Shown here piece after piece: positions 7,774 to 15,570 of a DNA stretch of 64,000 nucleotides; positions within the stretch are counted from its first letter, which is position 1; the number at the start of each line of letters is the position of its first letter. The notes under the pieces are model-generated. The model was not told the DNA's origin and made no database searches. It saw only the letters and a list, made by a program, of their open reading frames with translations. Source of the DNA: Thermincola carboxydiphila. Lineage in GTDB: Bacteria; Bacillota; Thermincolia; Thermincolales; UBA2595. The translations under genes and the position numbers were made by a program. The stretch lies in contig JAENZJ010000005.1 in NCBI GenBank assembly GCA_016841325.1, positions 36,624 to 100,623 on the forward strand. The letters run 5' to 3'.

Positions 7774-8352
7774 ATGTTGAGTATTATCAGGGAATTTATC
7801 AGATTAAACCAGTCACTGGCACTCCTGCCCCTTAAGGCAGCACGCAAGCTGCTGGATGACAAAAATACAACCGGCAAACAAATGGTGGATGTGGCTGAAG
7901 ACCTGGTAAGCACTCCCTTTGTGGCTGCCAGCAAGGCCATCGATAACAGCTGCCGCCAGTGTCCCGTAAAAGAGGAGCCTTCCGGAGAGCGCCGGTACGC
8001 CAGGCAGGGCCGGGGTCCCGGAGCAGGTAATATCCTTATTGACCCGGAGGTTGCAGTCCTGTCTGATACAGAAATGAATTCGGGGGAACGCAAGATGTTG
8101 CTGTCAGTGACCGGCTTATTGTGCGGTGGGTGAGTCAGGCGTGTCAGGCAGACCCTGGAAGGGTTTGAAGGAGTGACCAAAGTTGATTTCCATCCGGCCC
8201 GGGAAGAATTTGAAGTGTCTTACAGGGCAGATTCACCCAGAGGGGAAGAGTTTGTTAAGGCAGTTAATGAGATTATTATTTTTCCGGGAGTACGCAGTTT
8301 TCTGGGGAGCATGGGTGACAGACTGCATAATTCCAATGACACGGGACCATAA
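7774..8352 (+). CDS. Candidate selenoprotein: HMA-domain protein with CGGU metal motif
   Basis: ATG 7774 follows an AGGAG site. The frame runs 119 codons to a TGA at 8131-8133, then continues open in the same frame for 72 further codons to TAA 8350-8352. Translation across the TGA gives an uninterrupted heavy-metal-associated (HMA) domain: VTGLLCGG-X-VRRVRQTLEGF, then EGVTKVDFHPAREEFEVSY. In the HMA family the X is the second Cys of the metal-binding CxxC, so X120 would be selenocysteine beside Cys117. The N-terminal 100 residues hold a CRQC pair (60-63) and are not recognised. A SECIS-like hairpin lies at 8149-8167. The downstream part has no usable start of its own. Alternative: a nonsense mutation of a Cys codon, or a gene truncated after 119 residues. 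Confidence 0.72.
8149..8167 (+). promoter_or_regulatory. SECIS-like stem-loop after the in-frame TGA
   Basis: CAGACCCT pairs with AGGGTTTG (one G-U pair), an uninterrupted 8-bp stem closed by a GGA loop. The loop begins 23 bases after the TGA. Bacterial SECIS elements are known to be short stems with a small loop having G in its first two positions, roughly 16-37 bases from the UGA, and this hairpin fits. It lies within coding sequence, as bacterial SECIS elements do. Confidence 0.6.
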
Positions 8353-8398
8353 TAAGACACGAATAAAATATAATGCTATAAGGAAGTGAGGAATTGGG

Positions 8399-8587
8399 AT
8401 GAAAGTCGAAGTTATTGATAACGTCTGTGTCAGCTGTGGTATGTGTATCAGTACTTGCCCCGATGTCTTTGAATGGGGTGATGATGACAAGGCTGTTGCC
8501 AAAGTCCCTGATGTGCCGTCAGGCATGGAAGACCTGGCCCATGAAGCGGTAGAAGGATGTCCCACAGGTGCGATTAAGGAAGAATAA
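8399..8587 (+). CDS. Small [4Fe-4S] ferredoxin
   Basis: A 62-residue ferredoxin with CVSCGMCISTCPDVF (Cys10, 13, 16, 20) and a distal GCPTGA, the pattern of monocluster ferredoxins like those of Desulfovibrio and Thermotoga: Cys10, 13, 16 and the distal Cys ligate one cluster. It serves as a low-potential cytoplasmic electron carrier. The ATG is preceded by AGGAAGTGAGG. It lies 46 bases after the HMA gene and is followed by a strong hairpin, so it may be the last gene of the redox cluster. Confidence 0.9.
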   Translation: MKVEVIDNVCVSCGMCISTCPDVFEWGDDDKAVAKVPDVPSGMEDLAHEAVEGCPTGAIKEE

Positions 8588-8590
8588 AGA

Positions 8591-8640
8591 AAAGGGGAGT
8601 GACTCCGTCTGTATACCATGATCGGAGGCAGCTCCCCTTT
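8591..8640. terminator. Bidirectional terminator
   Basis: AAAGGGGAG (8591-8599) pairs with CTCCCCTTT (8632-8640), and ACTCCG with CGGAG continues the stem inside. T-rich sequence follows on the minus strand. It separates the ferredoxin gene from the convergent DUF896 gene and can serve both. Confidence 0.8.
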
Positions 8641-8674
8641 ATTAGTTGAAATCTCTATTTTTTGGTGATGTAAT

Positions 8675-8842
8675 CTATTTTTTCGTCATATCATCAAGCA
8701 GTCCCCTTACCTGACTCCTGATTGCCTCCAGGTACTCCTCTCTTGCCAGGTGTTGTGCTTCTTTTTCCTCAGGAGTAAGTCCGATGGTTTTCTGTTTATG
8801 CCAGAAATAATTTATTTTTTCGATTAATTCACGGGATATCAT
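8675..8842 (-). CDS. DUF896 (YnzC) family protein
   Basis: A 55-residue protein. It begins MISRELIEKINYF, continues GLTPEEKEAQHLAREEYL and then AIRSQVRGLLDDM, which follows the DUF896/YnzC pattern (two helices joined by an LTxEE turn, then R-x-EYL and a basic C-terminal helix). The minus-strand start has AAGGAAGGA eight bases upstream. Family members are small cytoplasmic proteins; Bacillus YneA-operon relatives are linked to the SOS region, but the molecular role is not settled. It ends at the shared terminator. Confidence 0.8.
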   Translation of the reverse strand: MISRELIEKINYFWHKQKTIGLTPEEKEAQHLAREEYLEAIRSQVRGLLDDMTKK

Positions 8843-9056
8843 TTTTTACATCCTTCCTTAGCAGTCATTTTCGAAAGCTTACTTAATATAACCCAAAACC
8901 ACGCAGATTACAACCTGATGCCCAAAAGACTTTTTCTTTCCGGAGTTTTATTTCAAGAGGGAGGAAAATTTTTCCCGGGAGAGAATAATACTGTTAAAGG
9001 TTATGCAGTACTTTGAAACTTAAGCCTTTAATCCGCAGGATAAGGGGAGAATTGAT

Positions 9057-9458
9057 TTGTATACTGACGGCAGGCATCTCAGATTCACAGTGGTTATTGT
9101 CCTGGCTGTAATCAATTCCATAGTGACATCAGCCTACCTTATTATGACCGACCGGGGTATTATGGAGGCTGCTTACCAGACAGAGGCTGTTTCGGAAGCC
9201 ATTCTACCGCTGGCGGTTGCAGGGGTAATACCGGTAATTATCGGTTCTTACGGACTGTATATGCGCCGCATGTGGGGACTGGGGTTTTTTACTCTTGGCA
9301 GTGGAGGTTTTCTCTTTGCTTCACTGGCAGGGGTTATTCTGTCTCTGGAGAGCAGTATATTTGGAATACTGTTTTATCTTTCGCTTTACCTGATCTTGTT
9401 TAATATCATTGCCAGTATTTATATTTGGATTTTCAGGTTCAATCTCAAAGATTTTTAA
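9057..9458 (+). CDS. Four-helix membrane protein, unknown
   Basis: A 133-residue protein with four predicted membrane segments (about residues 9-28, 46-66, 72-92 and 99-125). It starts at TTG 9057 behind AAGGGGAG. No motif allows a family assignment; the MRRMWGLG loop between helices 2 and 3 is basic, suggesting it faces the cytoplasm. It appears monocistronic, with a terminator directly after it. Confidence 0.65.
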   Translation: MYTDGRHLRFTVVIVLAVINSIVTSAYLIMTDRGIMEAAYQTEAVSEAILPLAVAGVIPVIIGSYGLYMRRMWGLGFFTLGSGGFLFASLAGVILSLESSIFGILFYLSLYLILFNIIASIYIWIFRFNLKDF

Positions 9459-9463
9459 AAAAA

Positions 9464-9508
9464 GTCCTCCGGGGAGGCAAGTGTAAAATAATCCGGGGAG
9501 GATTTTTT
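9464..9508 (+). terminator. Rho-independent terminator
   Basis: TCCTCC (9465-9470) pairs with GGAGGA (9497-9502), followed by six T residues; GG/CC pairs extend the stem past a small bulge. It ends the transcript of the membrane gene at 9057. Confidence 0.75.
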
Positions 9509-9536
9509 GCTTAGTTTTTTTGGTATATGGTATAAT
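9507..9536 (+). promoter_or_regulatory. Probable promoter
   Basis: TTGCTT (9507-9512), an 18-base spacer and a perfect TATAAT (9531-9536), immediately after the terminator and 50 bases before the ATG of the small membrane gene at 9586. Confidence 0.6.
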
Positions 9537-9585
9537 ACTACCGGAAGTTCAAAAACGGCTGTCAGCCGTACCCGGGGAGGTAACT

Positions 9586-9891
9586 ATGGGGGAACAGAAG
9601 AAGCCGGTAAACCCTAAATATATTCCATTTGTATCGGCACCGCTTTTTATCCTGGGTGTCCTTCTGACAGCCCTGAACTGGCGCCGCCTGGGATACCCTG
9701 AAAAGGCCCGGAATACGATGAAATGGGGAATTATCGGTTTGGTTTTAATCCTTGTTATAGCCAGTTATTTTCCGGCGGACATATTAAAAAAGATGTGGTC
9801 AATAGGGGTGGGAATTAATGTGGGAACGGGGATGGCCCTGAAGACCCTGCAGATGCCCGAATACACTAAAGCCTTGGGAGGCGCTGAGTAG
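9586..9891 (+). CDS. Small two-helix membrane protein, unknown
   Basis: A 101-residue protein starting at ATG 9586 behind GGGGAGG. Two membrane segments (about residues 15-30 and 46-63) flank a positively charged loop containing WRRLGYPEKARNTMKWG. A glycine-rich amphipathic stretch follows. The loop resembles a recurrent arrangement in short permease-like proteins of Firmicutes, but I cannot name the family. The next gene starts 13 bases downstream, and its GAGAGG site touches this stop codon. Confidence 0.6.
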   Translation: MGEQKKPVNPKYIPFVSAPLFILGVLLTALNWRRLGYPEKARNTMKWGIIGLVLILVIASYFPADILKKMWSIGVGINVGTGMALKTLQMPEYTKALGGAE

Positions 9892-9904
9892 AGAGGTGTT
9901 AGCC

Positions 9905-10384
9905 GTGAAATTACGCTGTTTTTGCCCGGAATTTACCGAGGAAGAATTTGACAGCATGGAATTAAAGGAGTTAGATCTCTCGGGTAAGTATTTCTATATG
10001 TCAAAGACACCCATGGTATCTCATTTTCCCATGAACCCCGAAGTGAAGATTGAAAAAACCCTTAAAGAGATAGAAGAAAAGGGGTACCGGACCGTATCCC
10101 CGCTGTTCGTCCTTTTCAAGGACGGTCTCTTTTCAGGTAATATAATGATTGAAATTGTCTCACCGAATGATAAAGACAGTCATGTGAAAGCCTTCGATAA
10201 ACTGAGGCTTTTGGGTAAGACTTATAAAGGACCCAGGTATCTTGTGCCCAAAGCGTTGAAGAAGTTTGACGGGTACTTAATGTCAAAACAGATGATGATA
10301 ACTGAATTCTTTTTTTGGTACCATTCATGTAAAGTTTGTGAGAAACAAAAAGGCGGCCGGGCAGTCATTCTGGGTAAAATATAA
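9905..10384 (+). CDS. Conserved-looking protein with C-terminal CxxC, unknown
   Basis: A 159-residue soluble protein. The start is GTG 9905, six to eight bases after GAGAGG. Residues 1-30 contain a FCPEF motif; a strand-helix core follows, and near the C-terminus lies HSCKVCEK, a CxxC that could bind metal or act in thiol exchange. SPLFVLFKDGLFSG suggests a central beta hairpin. I do not recognise the family. It is likely co-transcribed with the small membrane gene upstream. Confidence 0.55.
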   Translation: MKLRCFCPEFTEEEFDSMELKELDLSGKYFYMSKTPMVSHFPMNPEVKIEKTLKEIEEKGYRTVSPLFVLFKDGLFSGNIMIEIVSPNDKDSHVKAFDKLRLLGKTYKGPRYLVPKALKKFDGYLMSKQMMITEFFFWYHSCKVCEKQKGGRAVILGKI

Positions 10385-10394
10385 CAAATATGCA

Positions 10395-10423
10395 GATAAG
10401 AGACGGATTCTCCGTCTCTTATC
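10395..10423 (+). terminator. Perfect hairpin downstream of 9905 gene
   Basis: A 13-bp perfect inverted repeat, GATAAGAGACGGA and its complement, around a TTC loop. It lies just after the stop codon. The usual T-tract is missing (AGGTTTA follows), so it may act as an mRNA 3'-end stabiliser or a weak terminator. Confidence 0.55.
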
Positions 10424-10473
10424 AGGTTTAACAGCGGATTGATGATTAAACAAAAGTAAGGAGCCTGTAGCCA

Positions 10474-11109
10474 ATGAGAAAATCCAAAACGGGGGACATA
10501 CTTCGGACTCTGAATGAACTTTACCCTAATCCACAGACTGAACTTAATTTTGAGACTCCTTTCCAGTTGTTGGTGGCTACCATCCTTTCAGCACAGACAA
10601 CCGACAGGCAGGTCAATGCAATTACCGCACGGCTCTTTAGGAAGTATGCCACACCTGAAGAATTTGCCCTCCTGACACCAGAGAAATTGGAACAGGATAT
10701 CAAAAGCTGCGGGCTGTATAAGAATAAAGCCAGGAATATTGTTGCAACCAGTAAAATATTGGTAGAAAAACACAATTCCCTGGTCCCTGACAACTTTGCA
10801 GACCTGACAGCGCTTCCGGGAGTCGGGCGGAAGACTGCCAATGTGGTCCTGGCAAACGCCTTCGGGAAAGATGCCATTGCTGTGGACACACATGTCTTCA
10901 GGGTATCCAACAGGCTTGGACTGGCTGCTGCAGATACACCGGAAAAGACCGAGCAGGACCTGATGAAAGTTATTCCAAGGGGCCAATGGAATCGTGCTCA
11001 TCACTGGCTTATATTCCACGGACGCAGGGTCTGCAGGGCACAAAAACCGAAATGTAATGAATGTCAGTTGAGTGCTTACTGCAAATATTACCGTAGTCAG
11101 AGAAAATAG
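10474..11109 (+). CDS. nth: Endonuclease III (DNA glycosylase/AP lyase)
   Basis: A 211-residue base-excision repair enzyme that removes oxidised pyrimidines and cleaves the abasic site. The helix-hairpin-helix LPGVGRKTANVV contains the catalytic Lys, and AVDTHVFRVSNRLGL has the catalytic Asp. The C-terminal C-x6-C-x2-C-x5-C (CRAQKPKCNECQLSAYC) binds the [4Fe-4S] cluster. N-terminal FQLLVATILSAQTTD matches the substrate-binding region. Length is standard. The ATG follows AAGGAG. It is probably transcribed alone. Confidence 0.96.
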   Translation: MRKSKTGDILRTLNELYPNPQTELNFETPFQLLVATILSAQTTDRQVNAITARLFRKYATPEEFALLTPEKLEQDIKSCGLYKNKARNIVATSKILVEKHNSLVPDNFADLTALPGVGRKTANVVLANAFGKDAIAVDTHVFRVSNRLGLAAADTPEKTEQDLMKVIPRGQWNRAHHWLIFHGRRVCRAQKPKCNECQLSAYCKYYRSQRK

Positions 11110-11211
11110 AGGATTGACAAAGAAAATAGCGAATATTGGTATTCATATCCGGCAACGGTTCATATAATAAAAATGCCCGAATTTTGGAGGAAATTTTACG
11201 GAGGTGCTGTT

Positions 11212-12255
11212 TTGCCGGAATTAAGAAAAGACATGATTACCGGAGGCCTGGTCATTATTGCCACAGAAAGAAGCAAAAGGCCACAGGATTTTTTGCCGGG
11301 GAAAGAACCACCAAAAGGGAGCGGTGGATGTGTTTTCTGTTATGGAAATGAGACCCGTACTCCCCCTGAAGTGTTTGCAGTCAGGCCCGGCGGAGGACCG
11401 CCGGACTCTCCGGGATGGACGATACGGGCTTTTCCCAACAAGTTTCCTGCTGTTAGTGCAGACGGTAACCCTGGCCCTGTTTCTCAGGGAGACGAGAAAG
11501 TCTTTAATGCTGTTGGGTTACATGAGGTTGTTGTGGATACACCGGATCATTTTGAAACTTTCGGAAAGTTGGCTGATAACCGCGCCGAACTGGTAATGGA
11601 AGCTATAGCTTCCAGGTACCGTCATTTGACAGGAGACCCACGGGTAAAGTACATCCAGGTTTTTAAAAACTCCGGGGCGGCAGCGGGAGCATCCCTGGAA
11701 CACAGCCACTGGCAGATAATCACGGTTCCCATGGTTCCTGAATCAGCTGCCAGAGAATTAAACGAAACCAGGAAGTTTTGGCTGGCTAACGGAGAATGCC
11801 CTTACTGCAGATTAATTTCTGATGAAATAAGAGATGGCTCGAGAATTATCGACACCAACGGGGATTTCATTGTTTTAACCCCTTTTGCCTCCCGATTTCC
11901 CTATGAGATATGGATTGTGCCTGCCAAGCATGAACCCTGCTTTGAAAAAACAGGCACAGATAAAATCAAATCCCTGGGCAGAATAGTTCGGAGCTCCATC
12001 AGGAAACTGGAGCGGACCCTGACCAACCCGCCTTATAATATGGTAATAAGCAGTTGCCCTCCGGGTGCAGAATGCAGCAGTTACCACTGGCATATTAAAA
12101 TTTTGCCCAGGATTACCACTATTGCAGGTTTTGAACTGGGTTCCGGAATACATATAAACCCGGTATCACCTGAAGCAGCTGCAGAACTGCTTAGGGAAGC
12201 TGACCCTGATTTGTGCGATAATACCGGAATGAATGGAGTCGAAGCCAATGACTGA
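11212..12255 (+). CDS. galT: Galactose-1-phosphate uridylyltransferase family protein
   Basis: A 347-residue HIT-superfamily nucleotidyltransferase. CVFCYGNE near the N-terminus and CPYC in the middle are the zinc-type cysteines; the active-site histidine triad-like region is LEHSHWQII, and a second HIT half carries YHWHIKILPR. It exchanges UMP between UDP-hexose and hexose-1-phosphate; relatives outside the Leloir pathway use ADP-glucose or other sugar phosphates, so the sugar is uncertain. TTG 11212 behind GGAGGTG fits better than ATG 11173. The frame overlaps glgA by eight bases, pointing to a link with glycogen or sugar-nucleotide metabolism. Confidence 0.88.
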   Translation: MPELRKDMITGGLVIIATERSKRPQDFLPGKEPPKGSGGCVFCYGNETRTPPEVFAVRPGGGPPDSPGWTIRAFPNKFPAVSADGNPGPVSQGDEKVFNAVGLHEVVVDTPDHFETFGKLADNRAELVMEAIASRYRHLTGDPRVKYIQVFKNSGAAAGASLEHSHWQIITVPMVPESAARELNETRKFWLANGECPYCRLISDEIRDGSRIIDTNGDFIVLTPFASRFPYEIWIVPAKHEPCFEKTGTDKIKSLGRIVRSSIRKLERTLTNPPYNMVISSCPPGAECSSYHWHIKILPRITTIAGFELGSGIHINPVSPEAAAELLREADPDLCDNTGMNGVEAND

Positions 12256-13723
12256 TGGTAAAAAACTCAAAATACTTTATGTCGCCTCAGAGGTGTCGCC
12301 TTTTGCCAAAACCGGCGGGCTTGCTGATGTGGCCGGCTCGCTGCCGCGCTCTTTAGCTCTGATGGGACATGATGTAAGAGTAGTGATGCCCAGGTATAAA
12401 TCTATCTCGTGCCGGTTTAATACTATATATGACTTCCCGGTAATGATCAGCGGGCGCAAAGAGGCTGCCATAATCCGTGAGCACCGGATTAATCCTGACA
12501 GTTCCGACCGGAGGACTATGCCGGTTTACTTTGTGGATAACTACCAGTATTTTGAGCGCAATAACCTTTACTGTTATTTTGATGAGGTGGAACGCTTCGC
12601 CTTTTTCTGCCGGGCGGTTATTGAAATGCTTCCCGGAATTGAATTTCAGCCTGATCTAATCCACTGTAATGACTGGCAGACAGGACCGATTCCTGTTCTC
12701 CTCAGGGAACAGTACTTTAAAAACCCCTTTTACCGGGAAATGGGTAATTTATTTACTGTCCACAATCTGTATTATCAGGGTAATTACCCCAAAGACTGCC
12801 TCCGTTTGCTGGGATTGAGTGACGCATACTATCACCCCGAGAAACTGGAGTTTTACGGGGATATCAGCTTTCTCAAGGCAGGACTGGTGTATGCAGATAT
12901 CATTAACACTGTCAGCAGGACATATGCCAAAGAAATCCAGACACCTCTGTATGGTGAACGTATGGACGGATTGCTGCGGAAGCGCTCTGGTGATTTGTAC
13001 GGTATTGTAAACGGTATTGACTATAATGAGTTTGACCCCGGTCAGGATAACCTGATAGCACAAAACTATGACTGCAATTCAGTTGAATTGAAGGTAAGAA
13101 ATAAATATGCCCTGCAGAAAGCAATGAATCTTCCGGCAGGTGACAGGCCGCTCCTGGCCATAGTTTCCAGACTGGTAGACCAGAAAGGGCTGGACCTGCT
13201 GGTTAAAATTTACGACCTGTTAATGTCAGCCGATATCCAGGTGGTAGTCCTGGGTTCAGGAGACCAGTATTATGAGAGCTTTTTCCGGGATATGGCTGCA
13301 AGGCACCCCGGTAAAACCGCTGTCCACATCGGTTTTAATGCTCCTTTGGCACAACAGATATATGCAGGTGCTGATATGTTTCTGATGCCTTCCAGGTTTG
13401 AACCCTGTGGTCTGGGTCAGCTTATCAGCCTGAGGTATGGGACTATTCCTATTGTCCGTGCTACCGGAGGGCTTGCTGATACTATCAGGGATTATGACCC
13501 CGGTACCTGTACCGGCAATGGTTTTACTTTTAGTGATTACAGGTCTGAAGACCTGTTAGCTGCCATTGAGCGGGCTCTAAACATATACCGGGGAAGGCCT
13601 GAGCTCTGGAGGCAGCTTGTCAGGGCTGCTATGTCGGAAGACTTTTCCTGGTCTGCCTCAGCCCGGGAGTATGTGAAACTCTACCATATAGTCAAAGACG
13701 TCAGAAAAAATTGTGTTAAATGA
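12248..13723 (+). CDS. glgA: Glycogen synthase, copy 1 (GT5)
   Basis: A 491-residue ADP-glucose:glucan glucosyltransferase. The ADP-glucose loop is FAKTGGLADVAGSLP (Lys21), IHCNDWQTG and VHNLYYQGNY are GT5 signatures, and the C-terminal domain has SRLVDQKGLDLL and MPSRFEPCGLGQL, containing the catalytic Glu region. The start is ATG 12248 behind TGGAG, overlapping galT by eight bases. A second full-length glgA lies at 17076, and the two share nearly all signature segments. No glgB, glgC or glgP lies between them. Confidence 0.95.
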   Translation: MTDGKKLKILYVASEVSPFAKTGGLADVAGSLPRSLALMGHDVRVVMPRYKSISCRFNTIYDFPVMISGRKEAAIIREHRINPDSSDRRTMPVYFVDNYQYFERNNLYCYFDEVERFAFFCRAVIEMLPGIEFQPDLIHCNDWQTGPIPVLLREQYFKNPFYREMGNLFTVHNLYYQGNYPKDCLRLLGLSDAYYHPEKLEFYGDISFLKAGLVYADIINTVSRTYAKEIQTPLYGERMDGLLRKRSGDLYGIVNGIDYNEFDPGQDNLIAQNYDCNSVELKVRNKYALQKAMNLPAGDRPLLAIVSRLVDQKGLDLLVKIYDLLMSADIQVVVLGSGDQYYESFFRDMAARHPGKTAVHIGFNAPLAQQIYAGADMFLMPSRFEPCGLGQLISLRYGTIPIVRATGGLADTIRDYDPGTCTGNGFTFSDYRSEDLLAAIERALNIYRGRPELWRQLVRAAMSEDFSWSASAREYVKLYHIVKDVRKNCVK

Positions 13724-13743
13724 CTAATGAACTGCTGCCGGTA

Positions 13744-14460
13744 TCAGCGCGGCCAGAGGGAGCTGTTTTTCAGGGCTCCCAGCAGGTTGTCGCGAAGTGA
13801 GGGAGCCAATTTCTCCCAGGATGAAACAACTTTCTTCATATCCTGCCTCTTTGTCTGGCCGTTGGCCGGGCAGGGGTTATGAATAACAGGAAGGGACAGT
13901 CTTTTCACCAGTTTGATGATTGTCCTTTCCTCTACATATATCATGGGCCGGATAAGGGTAATATCTGCCCTGTCGAGGTATGTCCTGGGCTTAAAAGTTT
14001 TAAAGCGGCTTTCAAAAGACATACACAGGAGCAGAGTTTCCAGGGCATCATCCAGGTGGTGTCCCAGGGCCACCTTATTGCAACCCAGGTTCTTGGCAAT
14101 GTTGTGAAGTGTTCCCCGCCGCAGCCTGGCACAAAGGGAACACGGATTTGACTCCTTTCTTGTCTCGAATACGATGGGGCCGATATTGGTATGTTCAATA
14201 TGATATGGGACTCCCGTTTCCGCGCAATAGTTTTTCAGCGGTGTCAGGTCACCTTCCCAGCCCATGTCAAGGGTAATTGCAGTAATTCTGAAGCTGACCG
14301 GAGAAAACTTCTGCCACTCAGTCATGGTATAGAGGAGTGCGGTACTGTCTTTACCACCTGACAGCCCTAAGGCAATGTGGTCTCCCTCTTCGACCAGTCC
14401 GAAGTCCTCATTTGCTTTCCCGATCCGCTGCCACAATTCTTTTCGATAAATGCGTTTCAA
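13744..14460 (-). CDS. ttcA: TtcA-type tRNA 2-thiolation enzyme
   Basis: A 238-residue PP-loop ATPase. The nucleotide loop is LGLSGGKDSTALL; CSLCARLRRG supplies the CxxC that holds the [4Fe-4S] cluster, and HNPCPA provides a further Cys. GHHLDDALETLLL is the usual metal/ATP segment. It is expected to thiolate a tRNA cytidine (position 32 in E. coli TtcA), though TtcA/TtuA-type families overlap. The TTG at 14460 lies six bases after GGGAGGT and is preferred to the longer ATG frame. It is convergent with glgA. Confidence 0.87.
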   Translation of the reverse strand: MKRIYRKELWQRIGKANEDFGLVEEGDHIALGLSGGKDSTALLYTMTEWQKFSPVSFRITAITLDMGWEGDLTPLKNYCAETGVPYHIEHTNIGPIVFETRKESNPCSLCARLRRGTLHNIAKNLGCNKVALGHHLDDALETLLLCMSFESRFKTFKPRTYLDRADITLIRPMIYVEERTIIKLVKRLSLPVIHNPCPANGQTKRQDMKKVVSSWEKLAPSLRDNLLGALKNSSLWPR

Positions 14461-14544
14461 TGTTTTACCTCCCGGAAATTCAGGAATAATGTTAGTATAA
14501 ACCAAATACCGGTGAAAATCCAGTATACTGTCGGAGGGGTATCT

Positions 14545-15495
14545 ATGGAACTAAAGAAAATATGTGAATTGCTGCAGGGATCATTCCCTTTTCATGTACG
14601 CAGGCACCGCCAGATTTTGGGCCTTCTTTACCCGATTGTCAACCTGAAAAATGCCAAAAAATATGACCCGATAGGATTCGTTTTTCCGGAAGTAAACTTA
14701 AAGGCAGGAATTAATTACCGGAAATATTACCGGTGGGCATTTTTTGACTACTATAACGGGCTGATGATTAAAGGCGCTTCTAAGGTAAACAGGGTTTTTT
14801 GCACCGTATTCCCCAACCGGCGGCCTTTGGAGAGAATTTTAGAGACGGCAGCCAGGGGCGACCTGGTGTTTACCCATCATTGCTGTGGGTTTGACCGGAA
14901 GAAGGGATTTTTGCCTATTCCACTGGACATTCTGGAGAGGATTAAGGAAAAGCAGCTATCAGTTTACAGCCTGCATACACCCTTCTTTAACAACGGGCCC
15001 TGGTCAACTTCAGTCCAGTTAGCTGAAAGCCTGGGTATCAGGCGGGAGGGGGAATTTGCTGCTGTTAACGGTAAGCCCACGGGAGTTTTTGGACAGGCCC
15101 CTGTCAGTAATCTCAATGACCTGAAGGACCTTCTCTGCAGGCAAACCGGCGCCCGTGATATCAGTATCATTACAAACAGGAACAGCACCTCTGCCGGGCG
15201 GGTCGCTGTGATTGCCGGAAACGGCGGATATGAGCATTTTATCAGTGAAGCCGGCCGGCTTGGCTGTGATACCTTTCTTACCGGAACCGCCATTGAGGAA
15301 GCAGATATACCTGATTCCCTGGAGGCCAACCTCCGTTTCCGCAGGCTGGCTGAACAACTGAAAATGAATGTAATCGGCGGGGGCCATTATTTTACAGAGA
15401 AGCCGGCCCTGCAAAAAATGGTGTGCTTTTTTGACAGACACGGAATTTATGCTGAATTTGTGCCCGACTCGGAAGATCGGTCAGGTGTTATCTGA
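14545..15495 (+). CDS. Nif3-like dinuclear metal centre protein
   Basis: A 316-residue member of the Nif3/YqfO/DUF34 family. VFTHHCCGF has the first metal-ligand histidines, and GGGHYFTEKPALQKM the second conserved HxxxE site, with TGTAIEEADIPDS preceding it as the first Nif3 half meets the second. Family proteins form hexameric rings with two metals per subunit; the activity is still unclear. ATG 14545 behind GGAGGGG is used; the longer upstream frame overlaps ttcA. The N-terminal 80 residues are longer than in minimal Nif3 proteins. Confidence 0.8.
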   Translation: MELKKICELLQGSFPFHVRRHRQILGLLYPIVNLKNAKKYDPIGFVFPEVNLKAGINYRKYYRWAFFDYYNGLMIKGASKVNRVFCTVFPNRRPLERILETAARGDLVFTHHCCGFDRKKGFLPIPLDILERIKEKQLSVYSLHTPFFNNGPWSTSVQLAESLGIRREGEFAAVNGKPTGVFGQAPVSNLNDLKDLLCRQTGARDISIITNRNSTSAGRVAVIAGNGGYEHFISEAGRLGCDTFLTGTAIEEADIPDSLEANLRFRRLAEQLKMNVIGGGHYFTEKPALQKMVCFFDRHGIYAEFVPDSEDRSGVI

Positions 15496-15542
15496 AGGCT
15501 GTTCCAGCAGTTAACTTCAAAGTTGAATTTTGGGCATAAAAG

Positions 15543-15570
15543 AAAGAGCAGTCACAAGGACTGCTCTTTT
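15543..15570. terminator. Bidirectional terminator
   Basis: AAAGAGCAGTC (15543-15553) pairs perfectly with GACTGCTCTTT (15559-15569) around ACAAG. T-tracts are found on both sides and the element overlaps the stop codon of the convergent SLH gene. It ends the nif3-like transcript on the plus strand and the SLH transcript on the minus strand. Confidence 0.88.

Noticed and set aside
7774..8133. Treating the HMA gene as complete at the TGA, or as a pseudogene
   Set aside because: The frame after the TGA continues the HMA fold without loss and has no other stop for 72 codons, and a SECIS-like hairpin is present. A pseudogene remains possible but is the less likely reading.
8144..8158. A shorter stem (TCAGG/CCTGG, loop CAGAC) as the SECIS element
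   Set aside because: Only five pairs, and no G in the first two loop positions; the 8-bp stem at 8149-8167 fits better.
8183..8389. A separate reading frame starting at ATG 8183
   Set aside because: It is in another frame, has no ribosome binding site, and overlaps the part that encodes the second half of the HMA domain.
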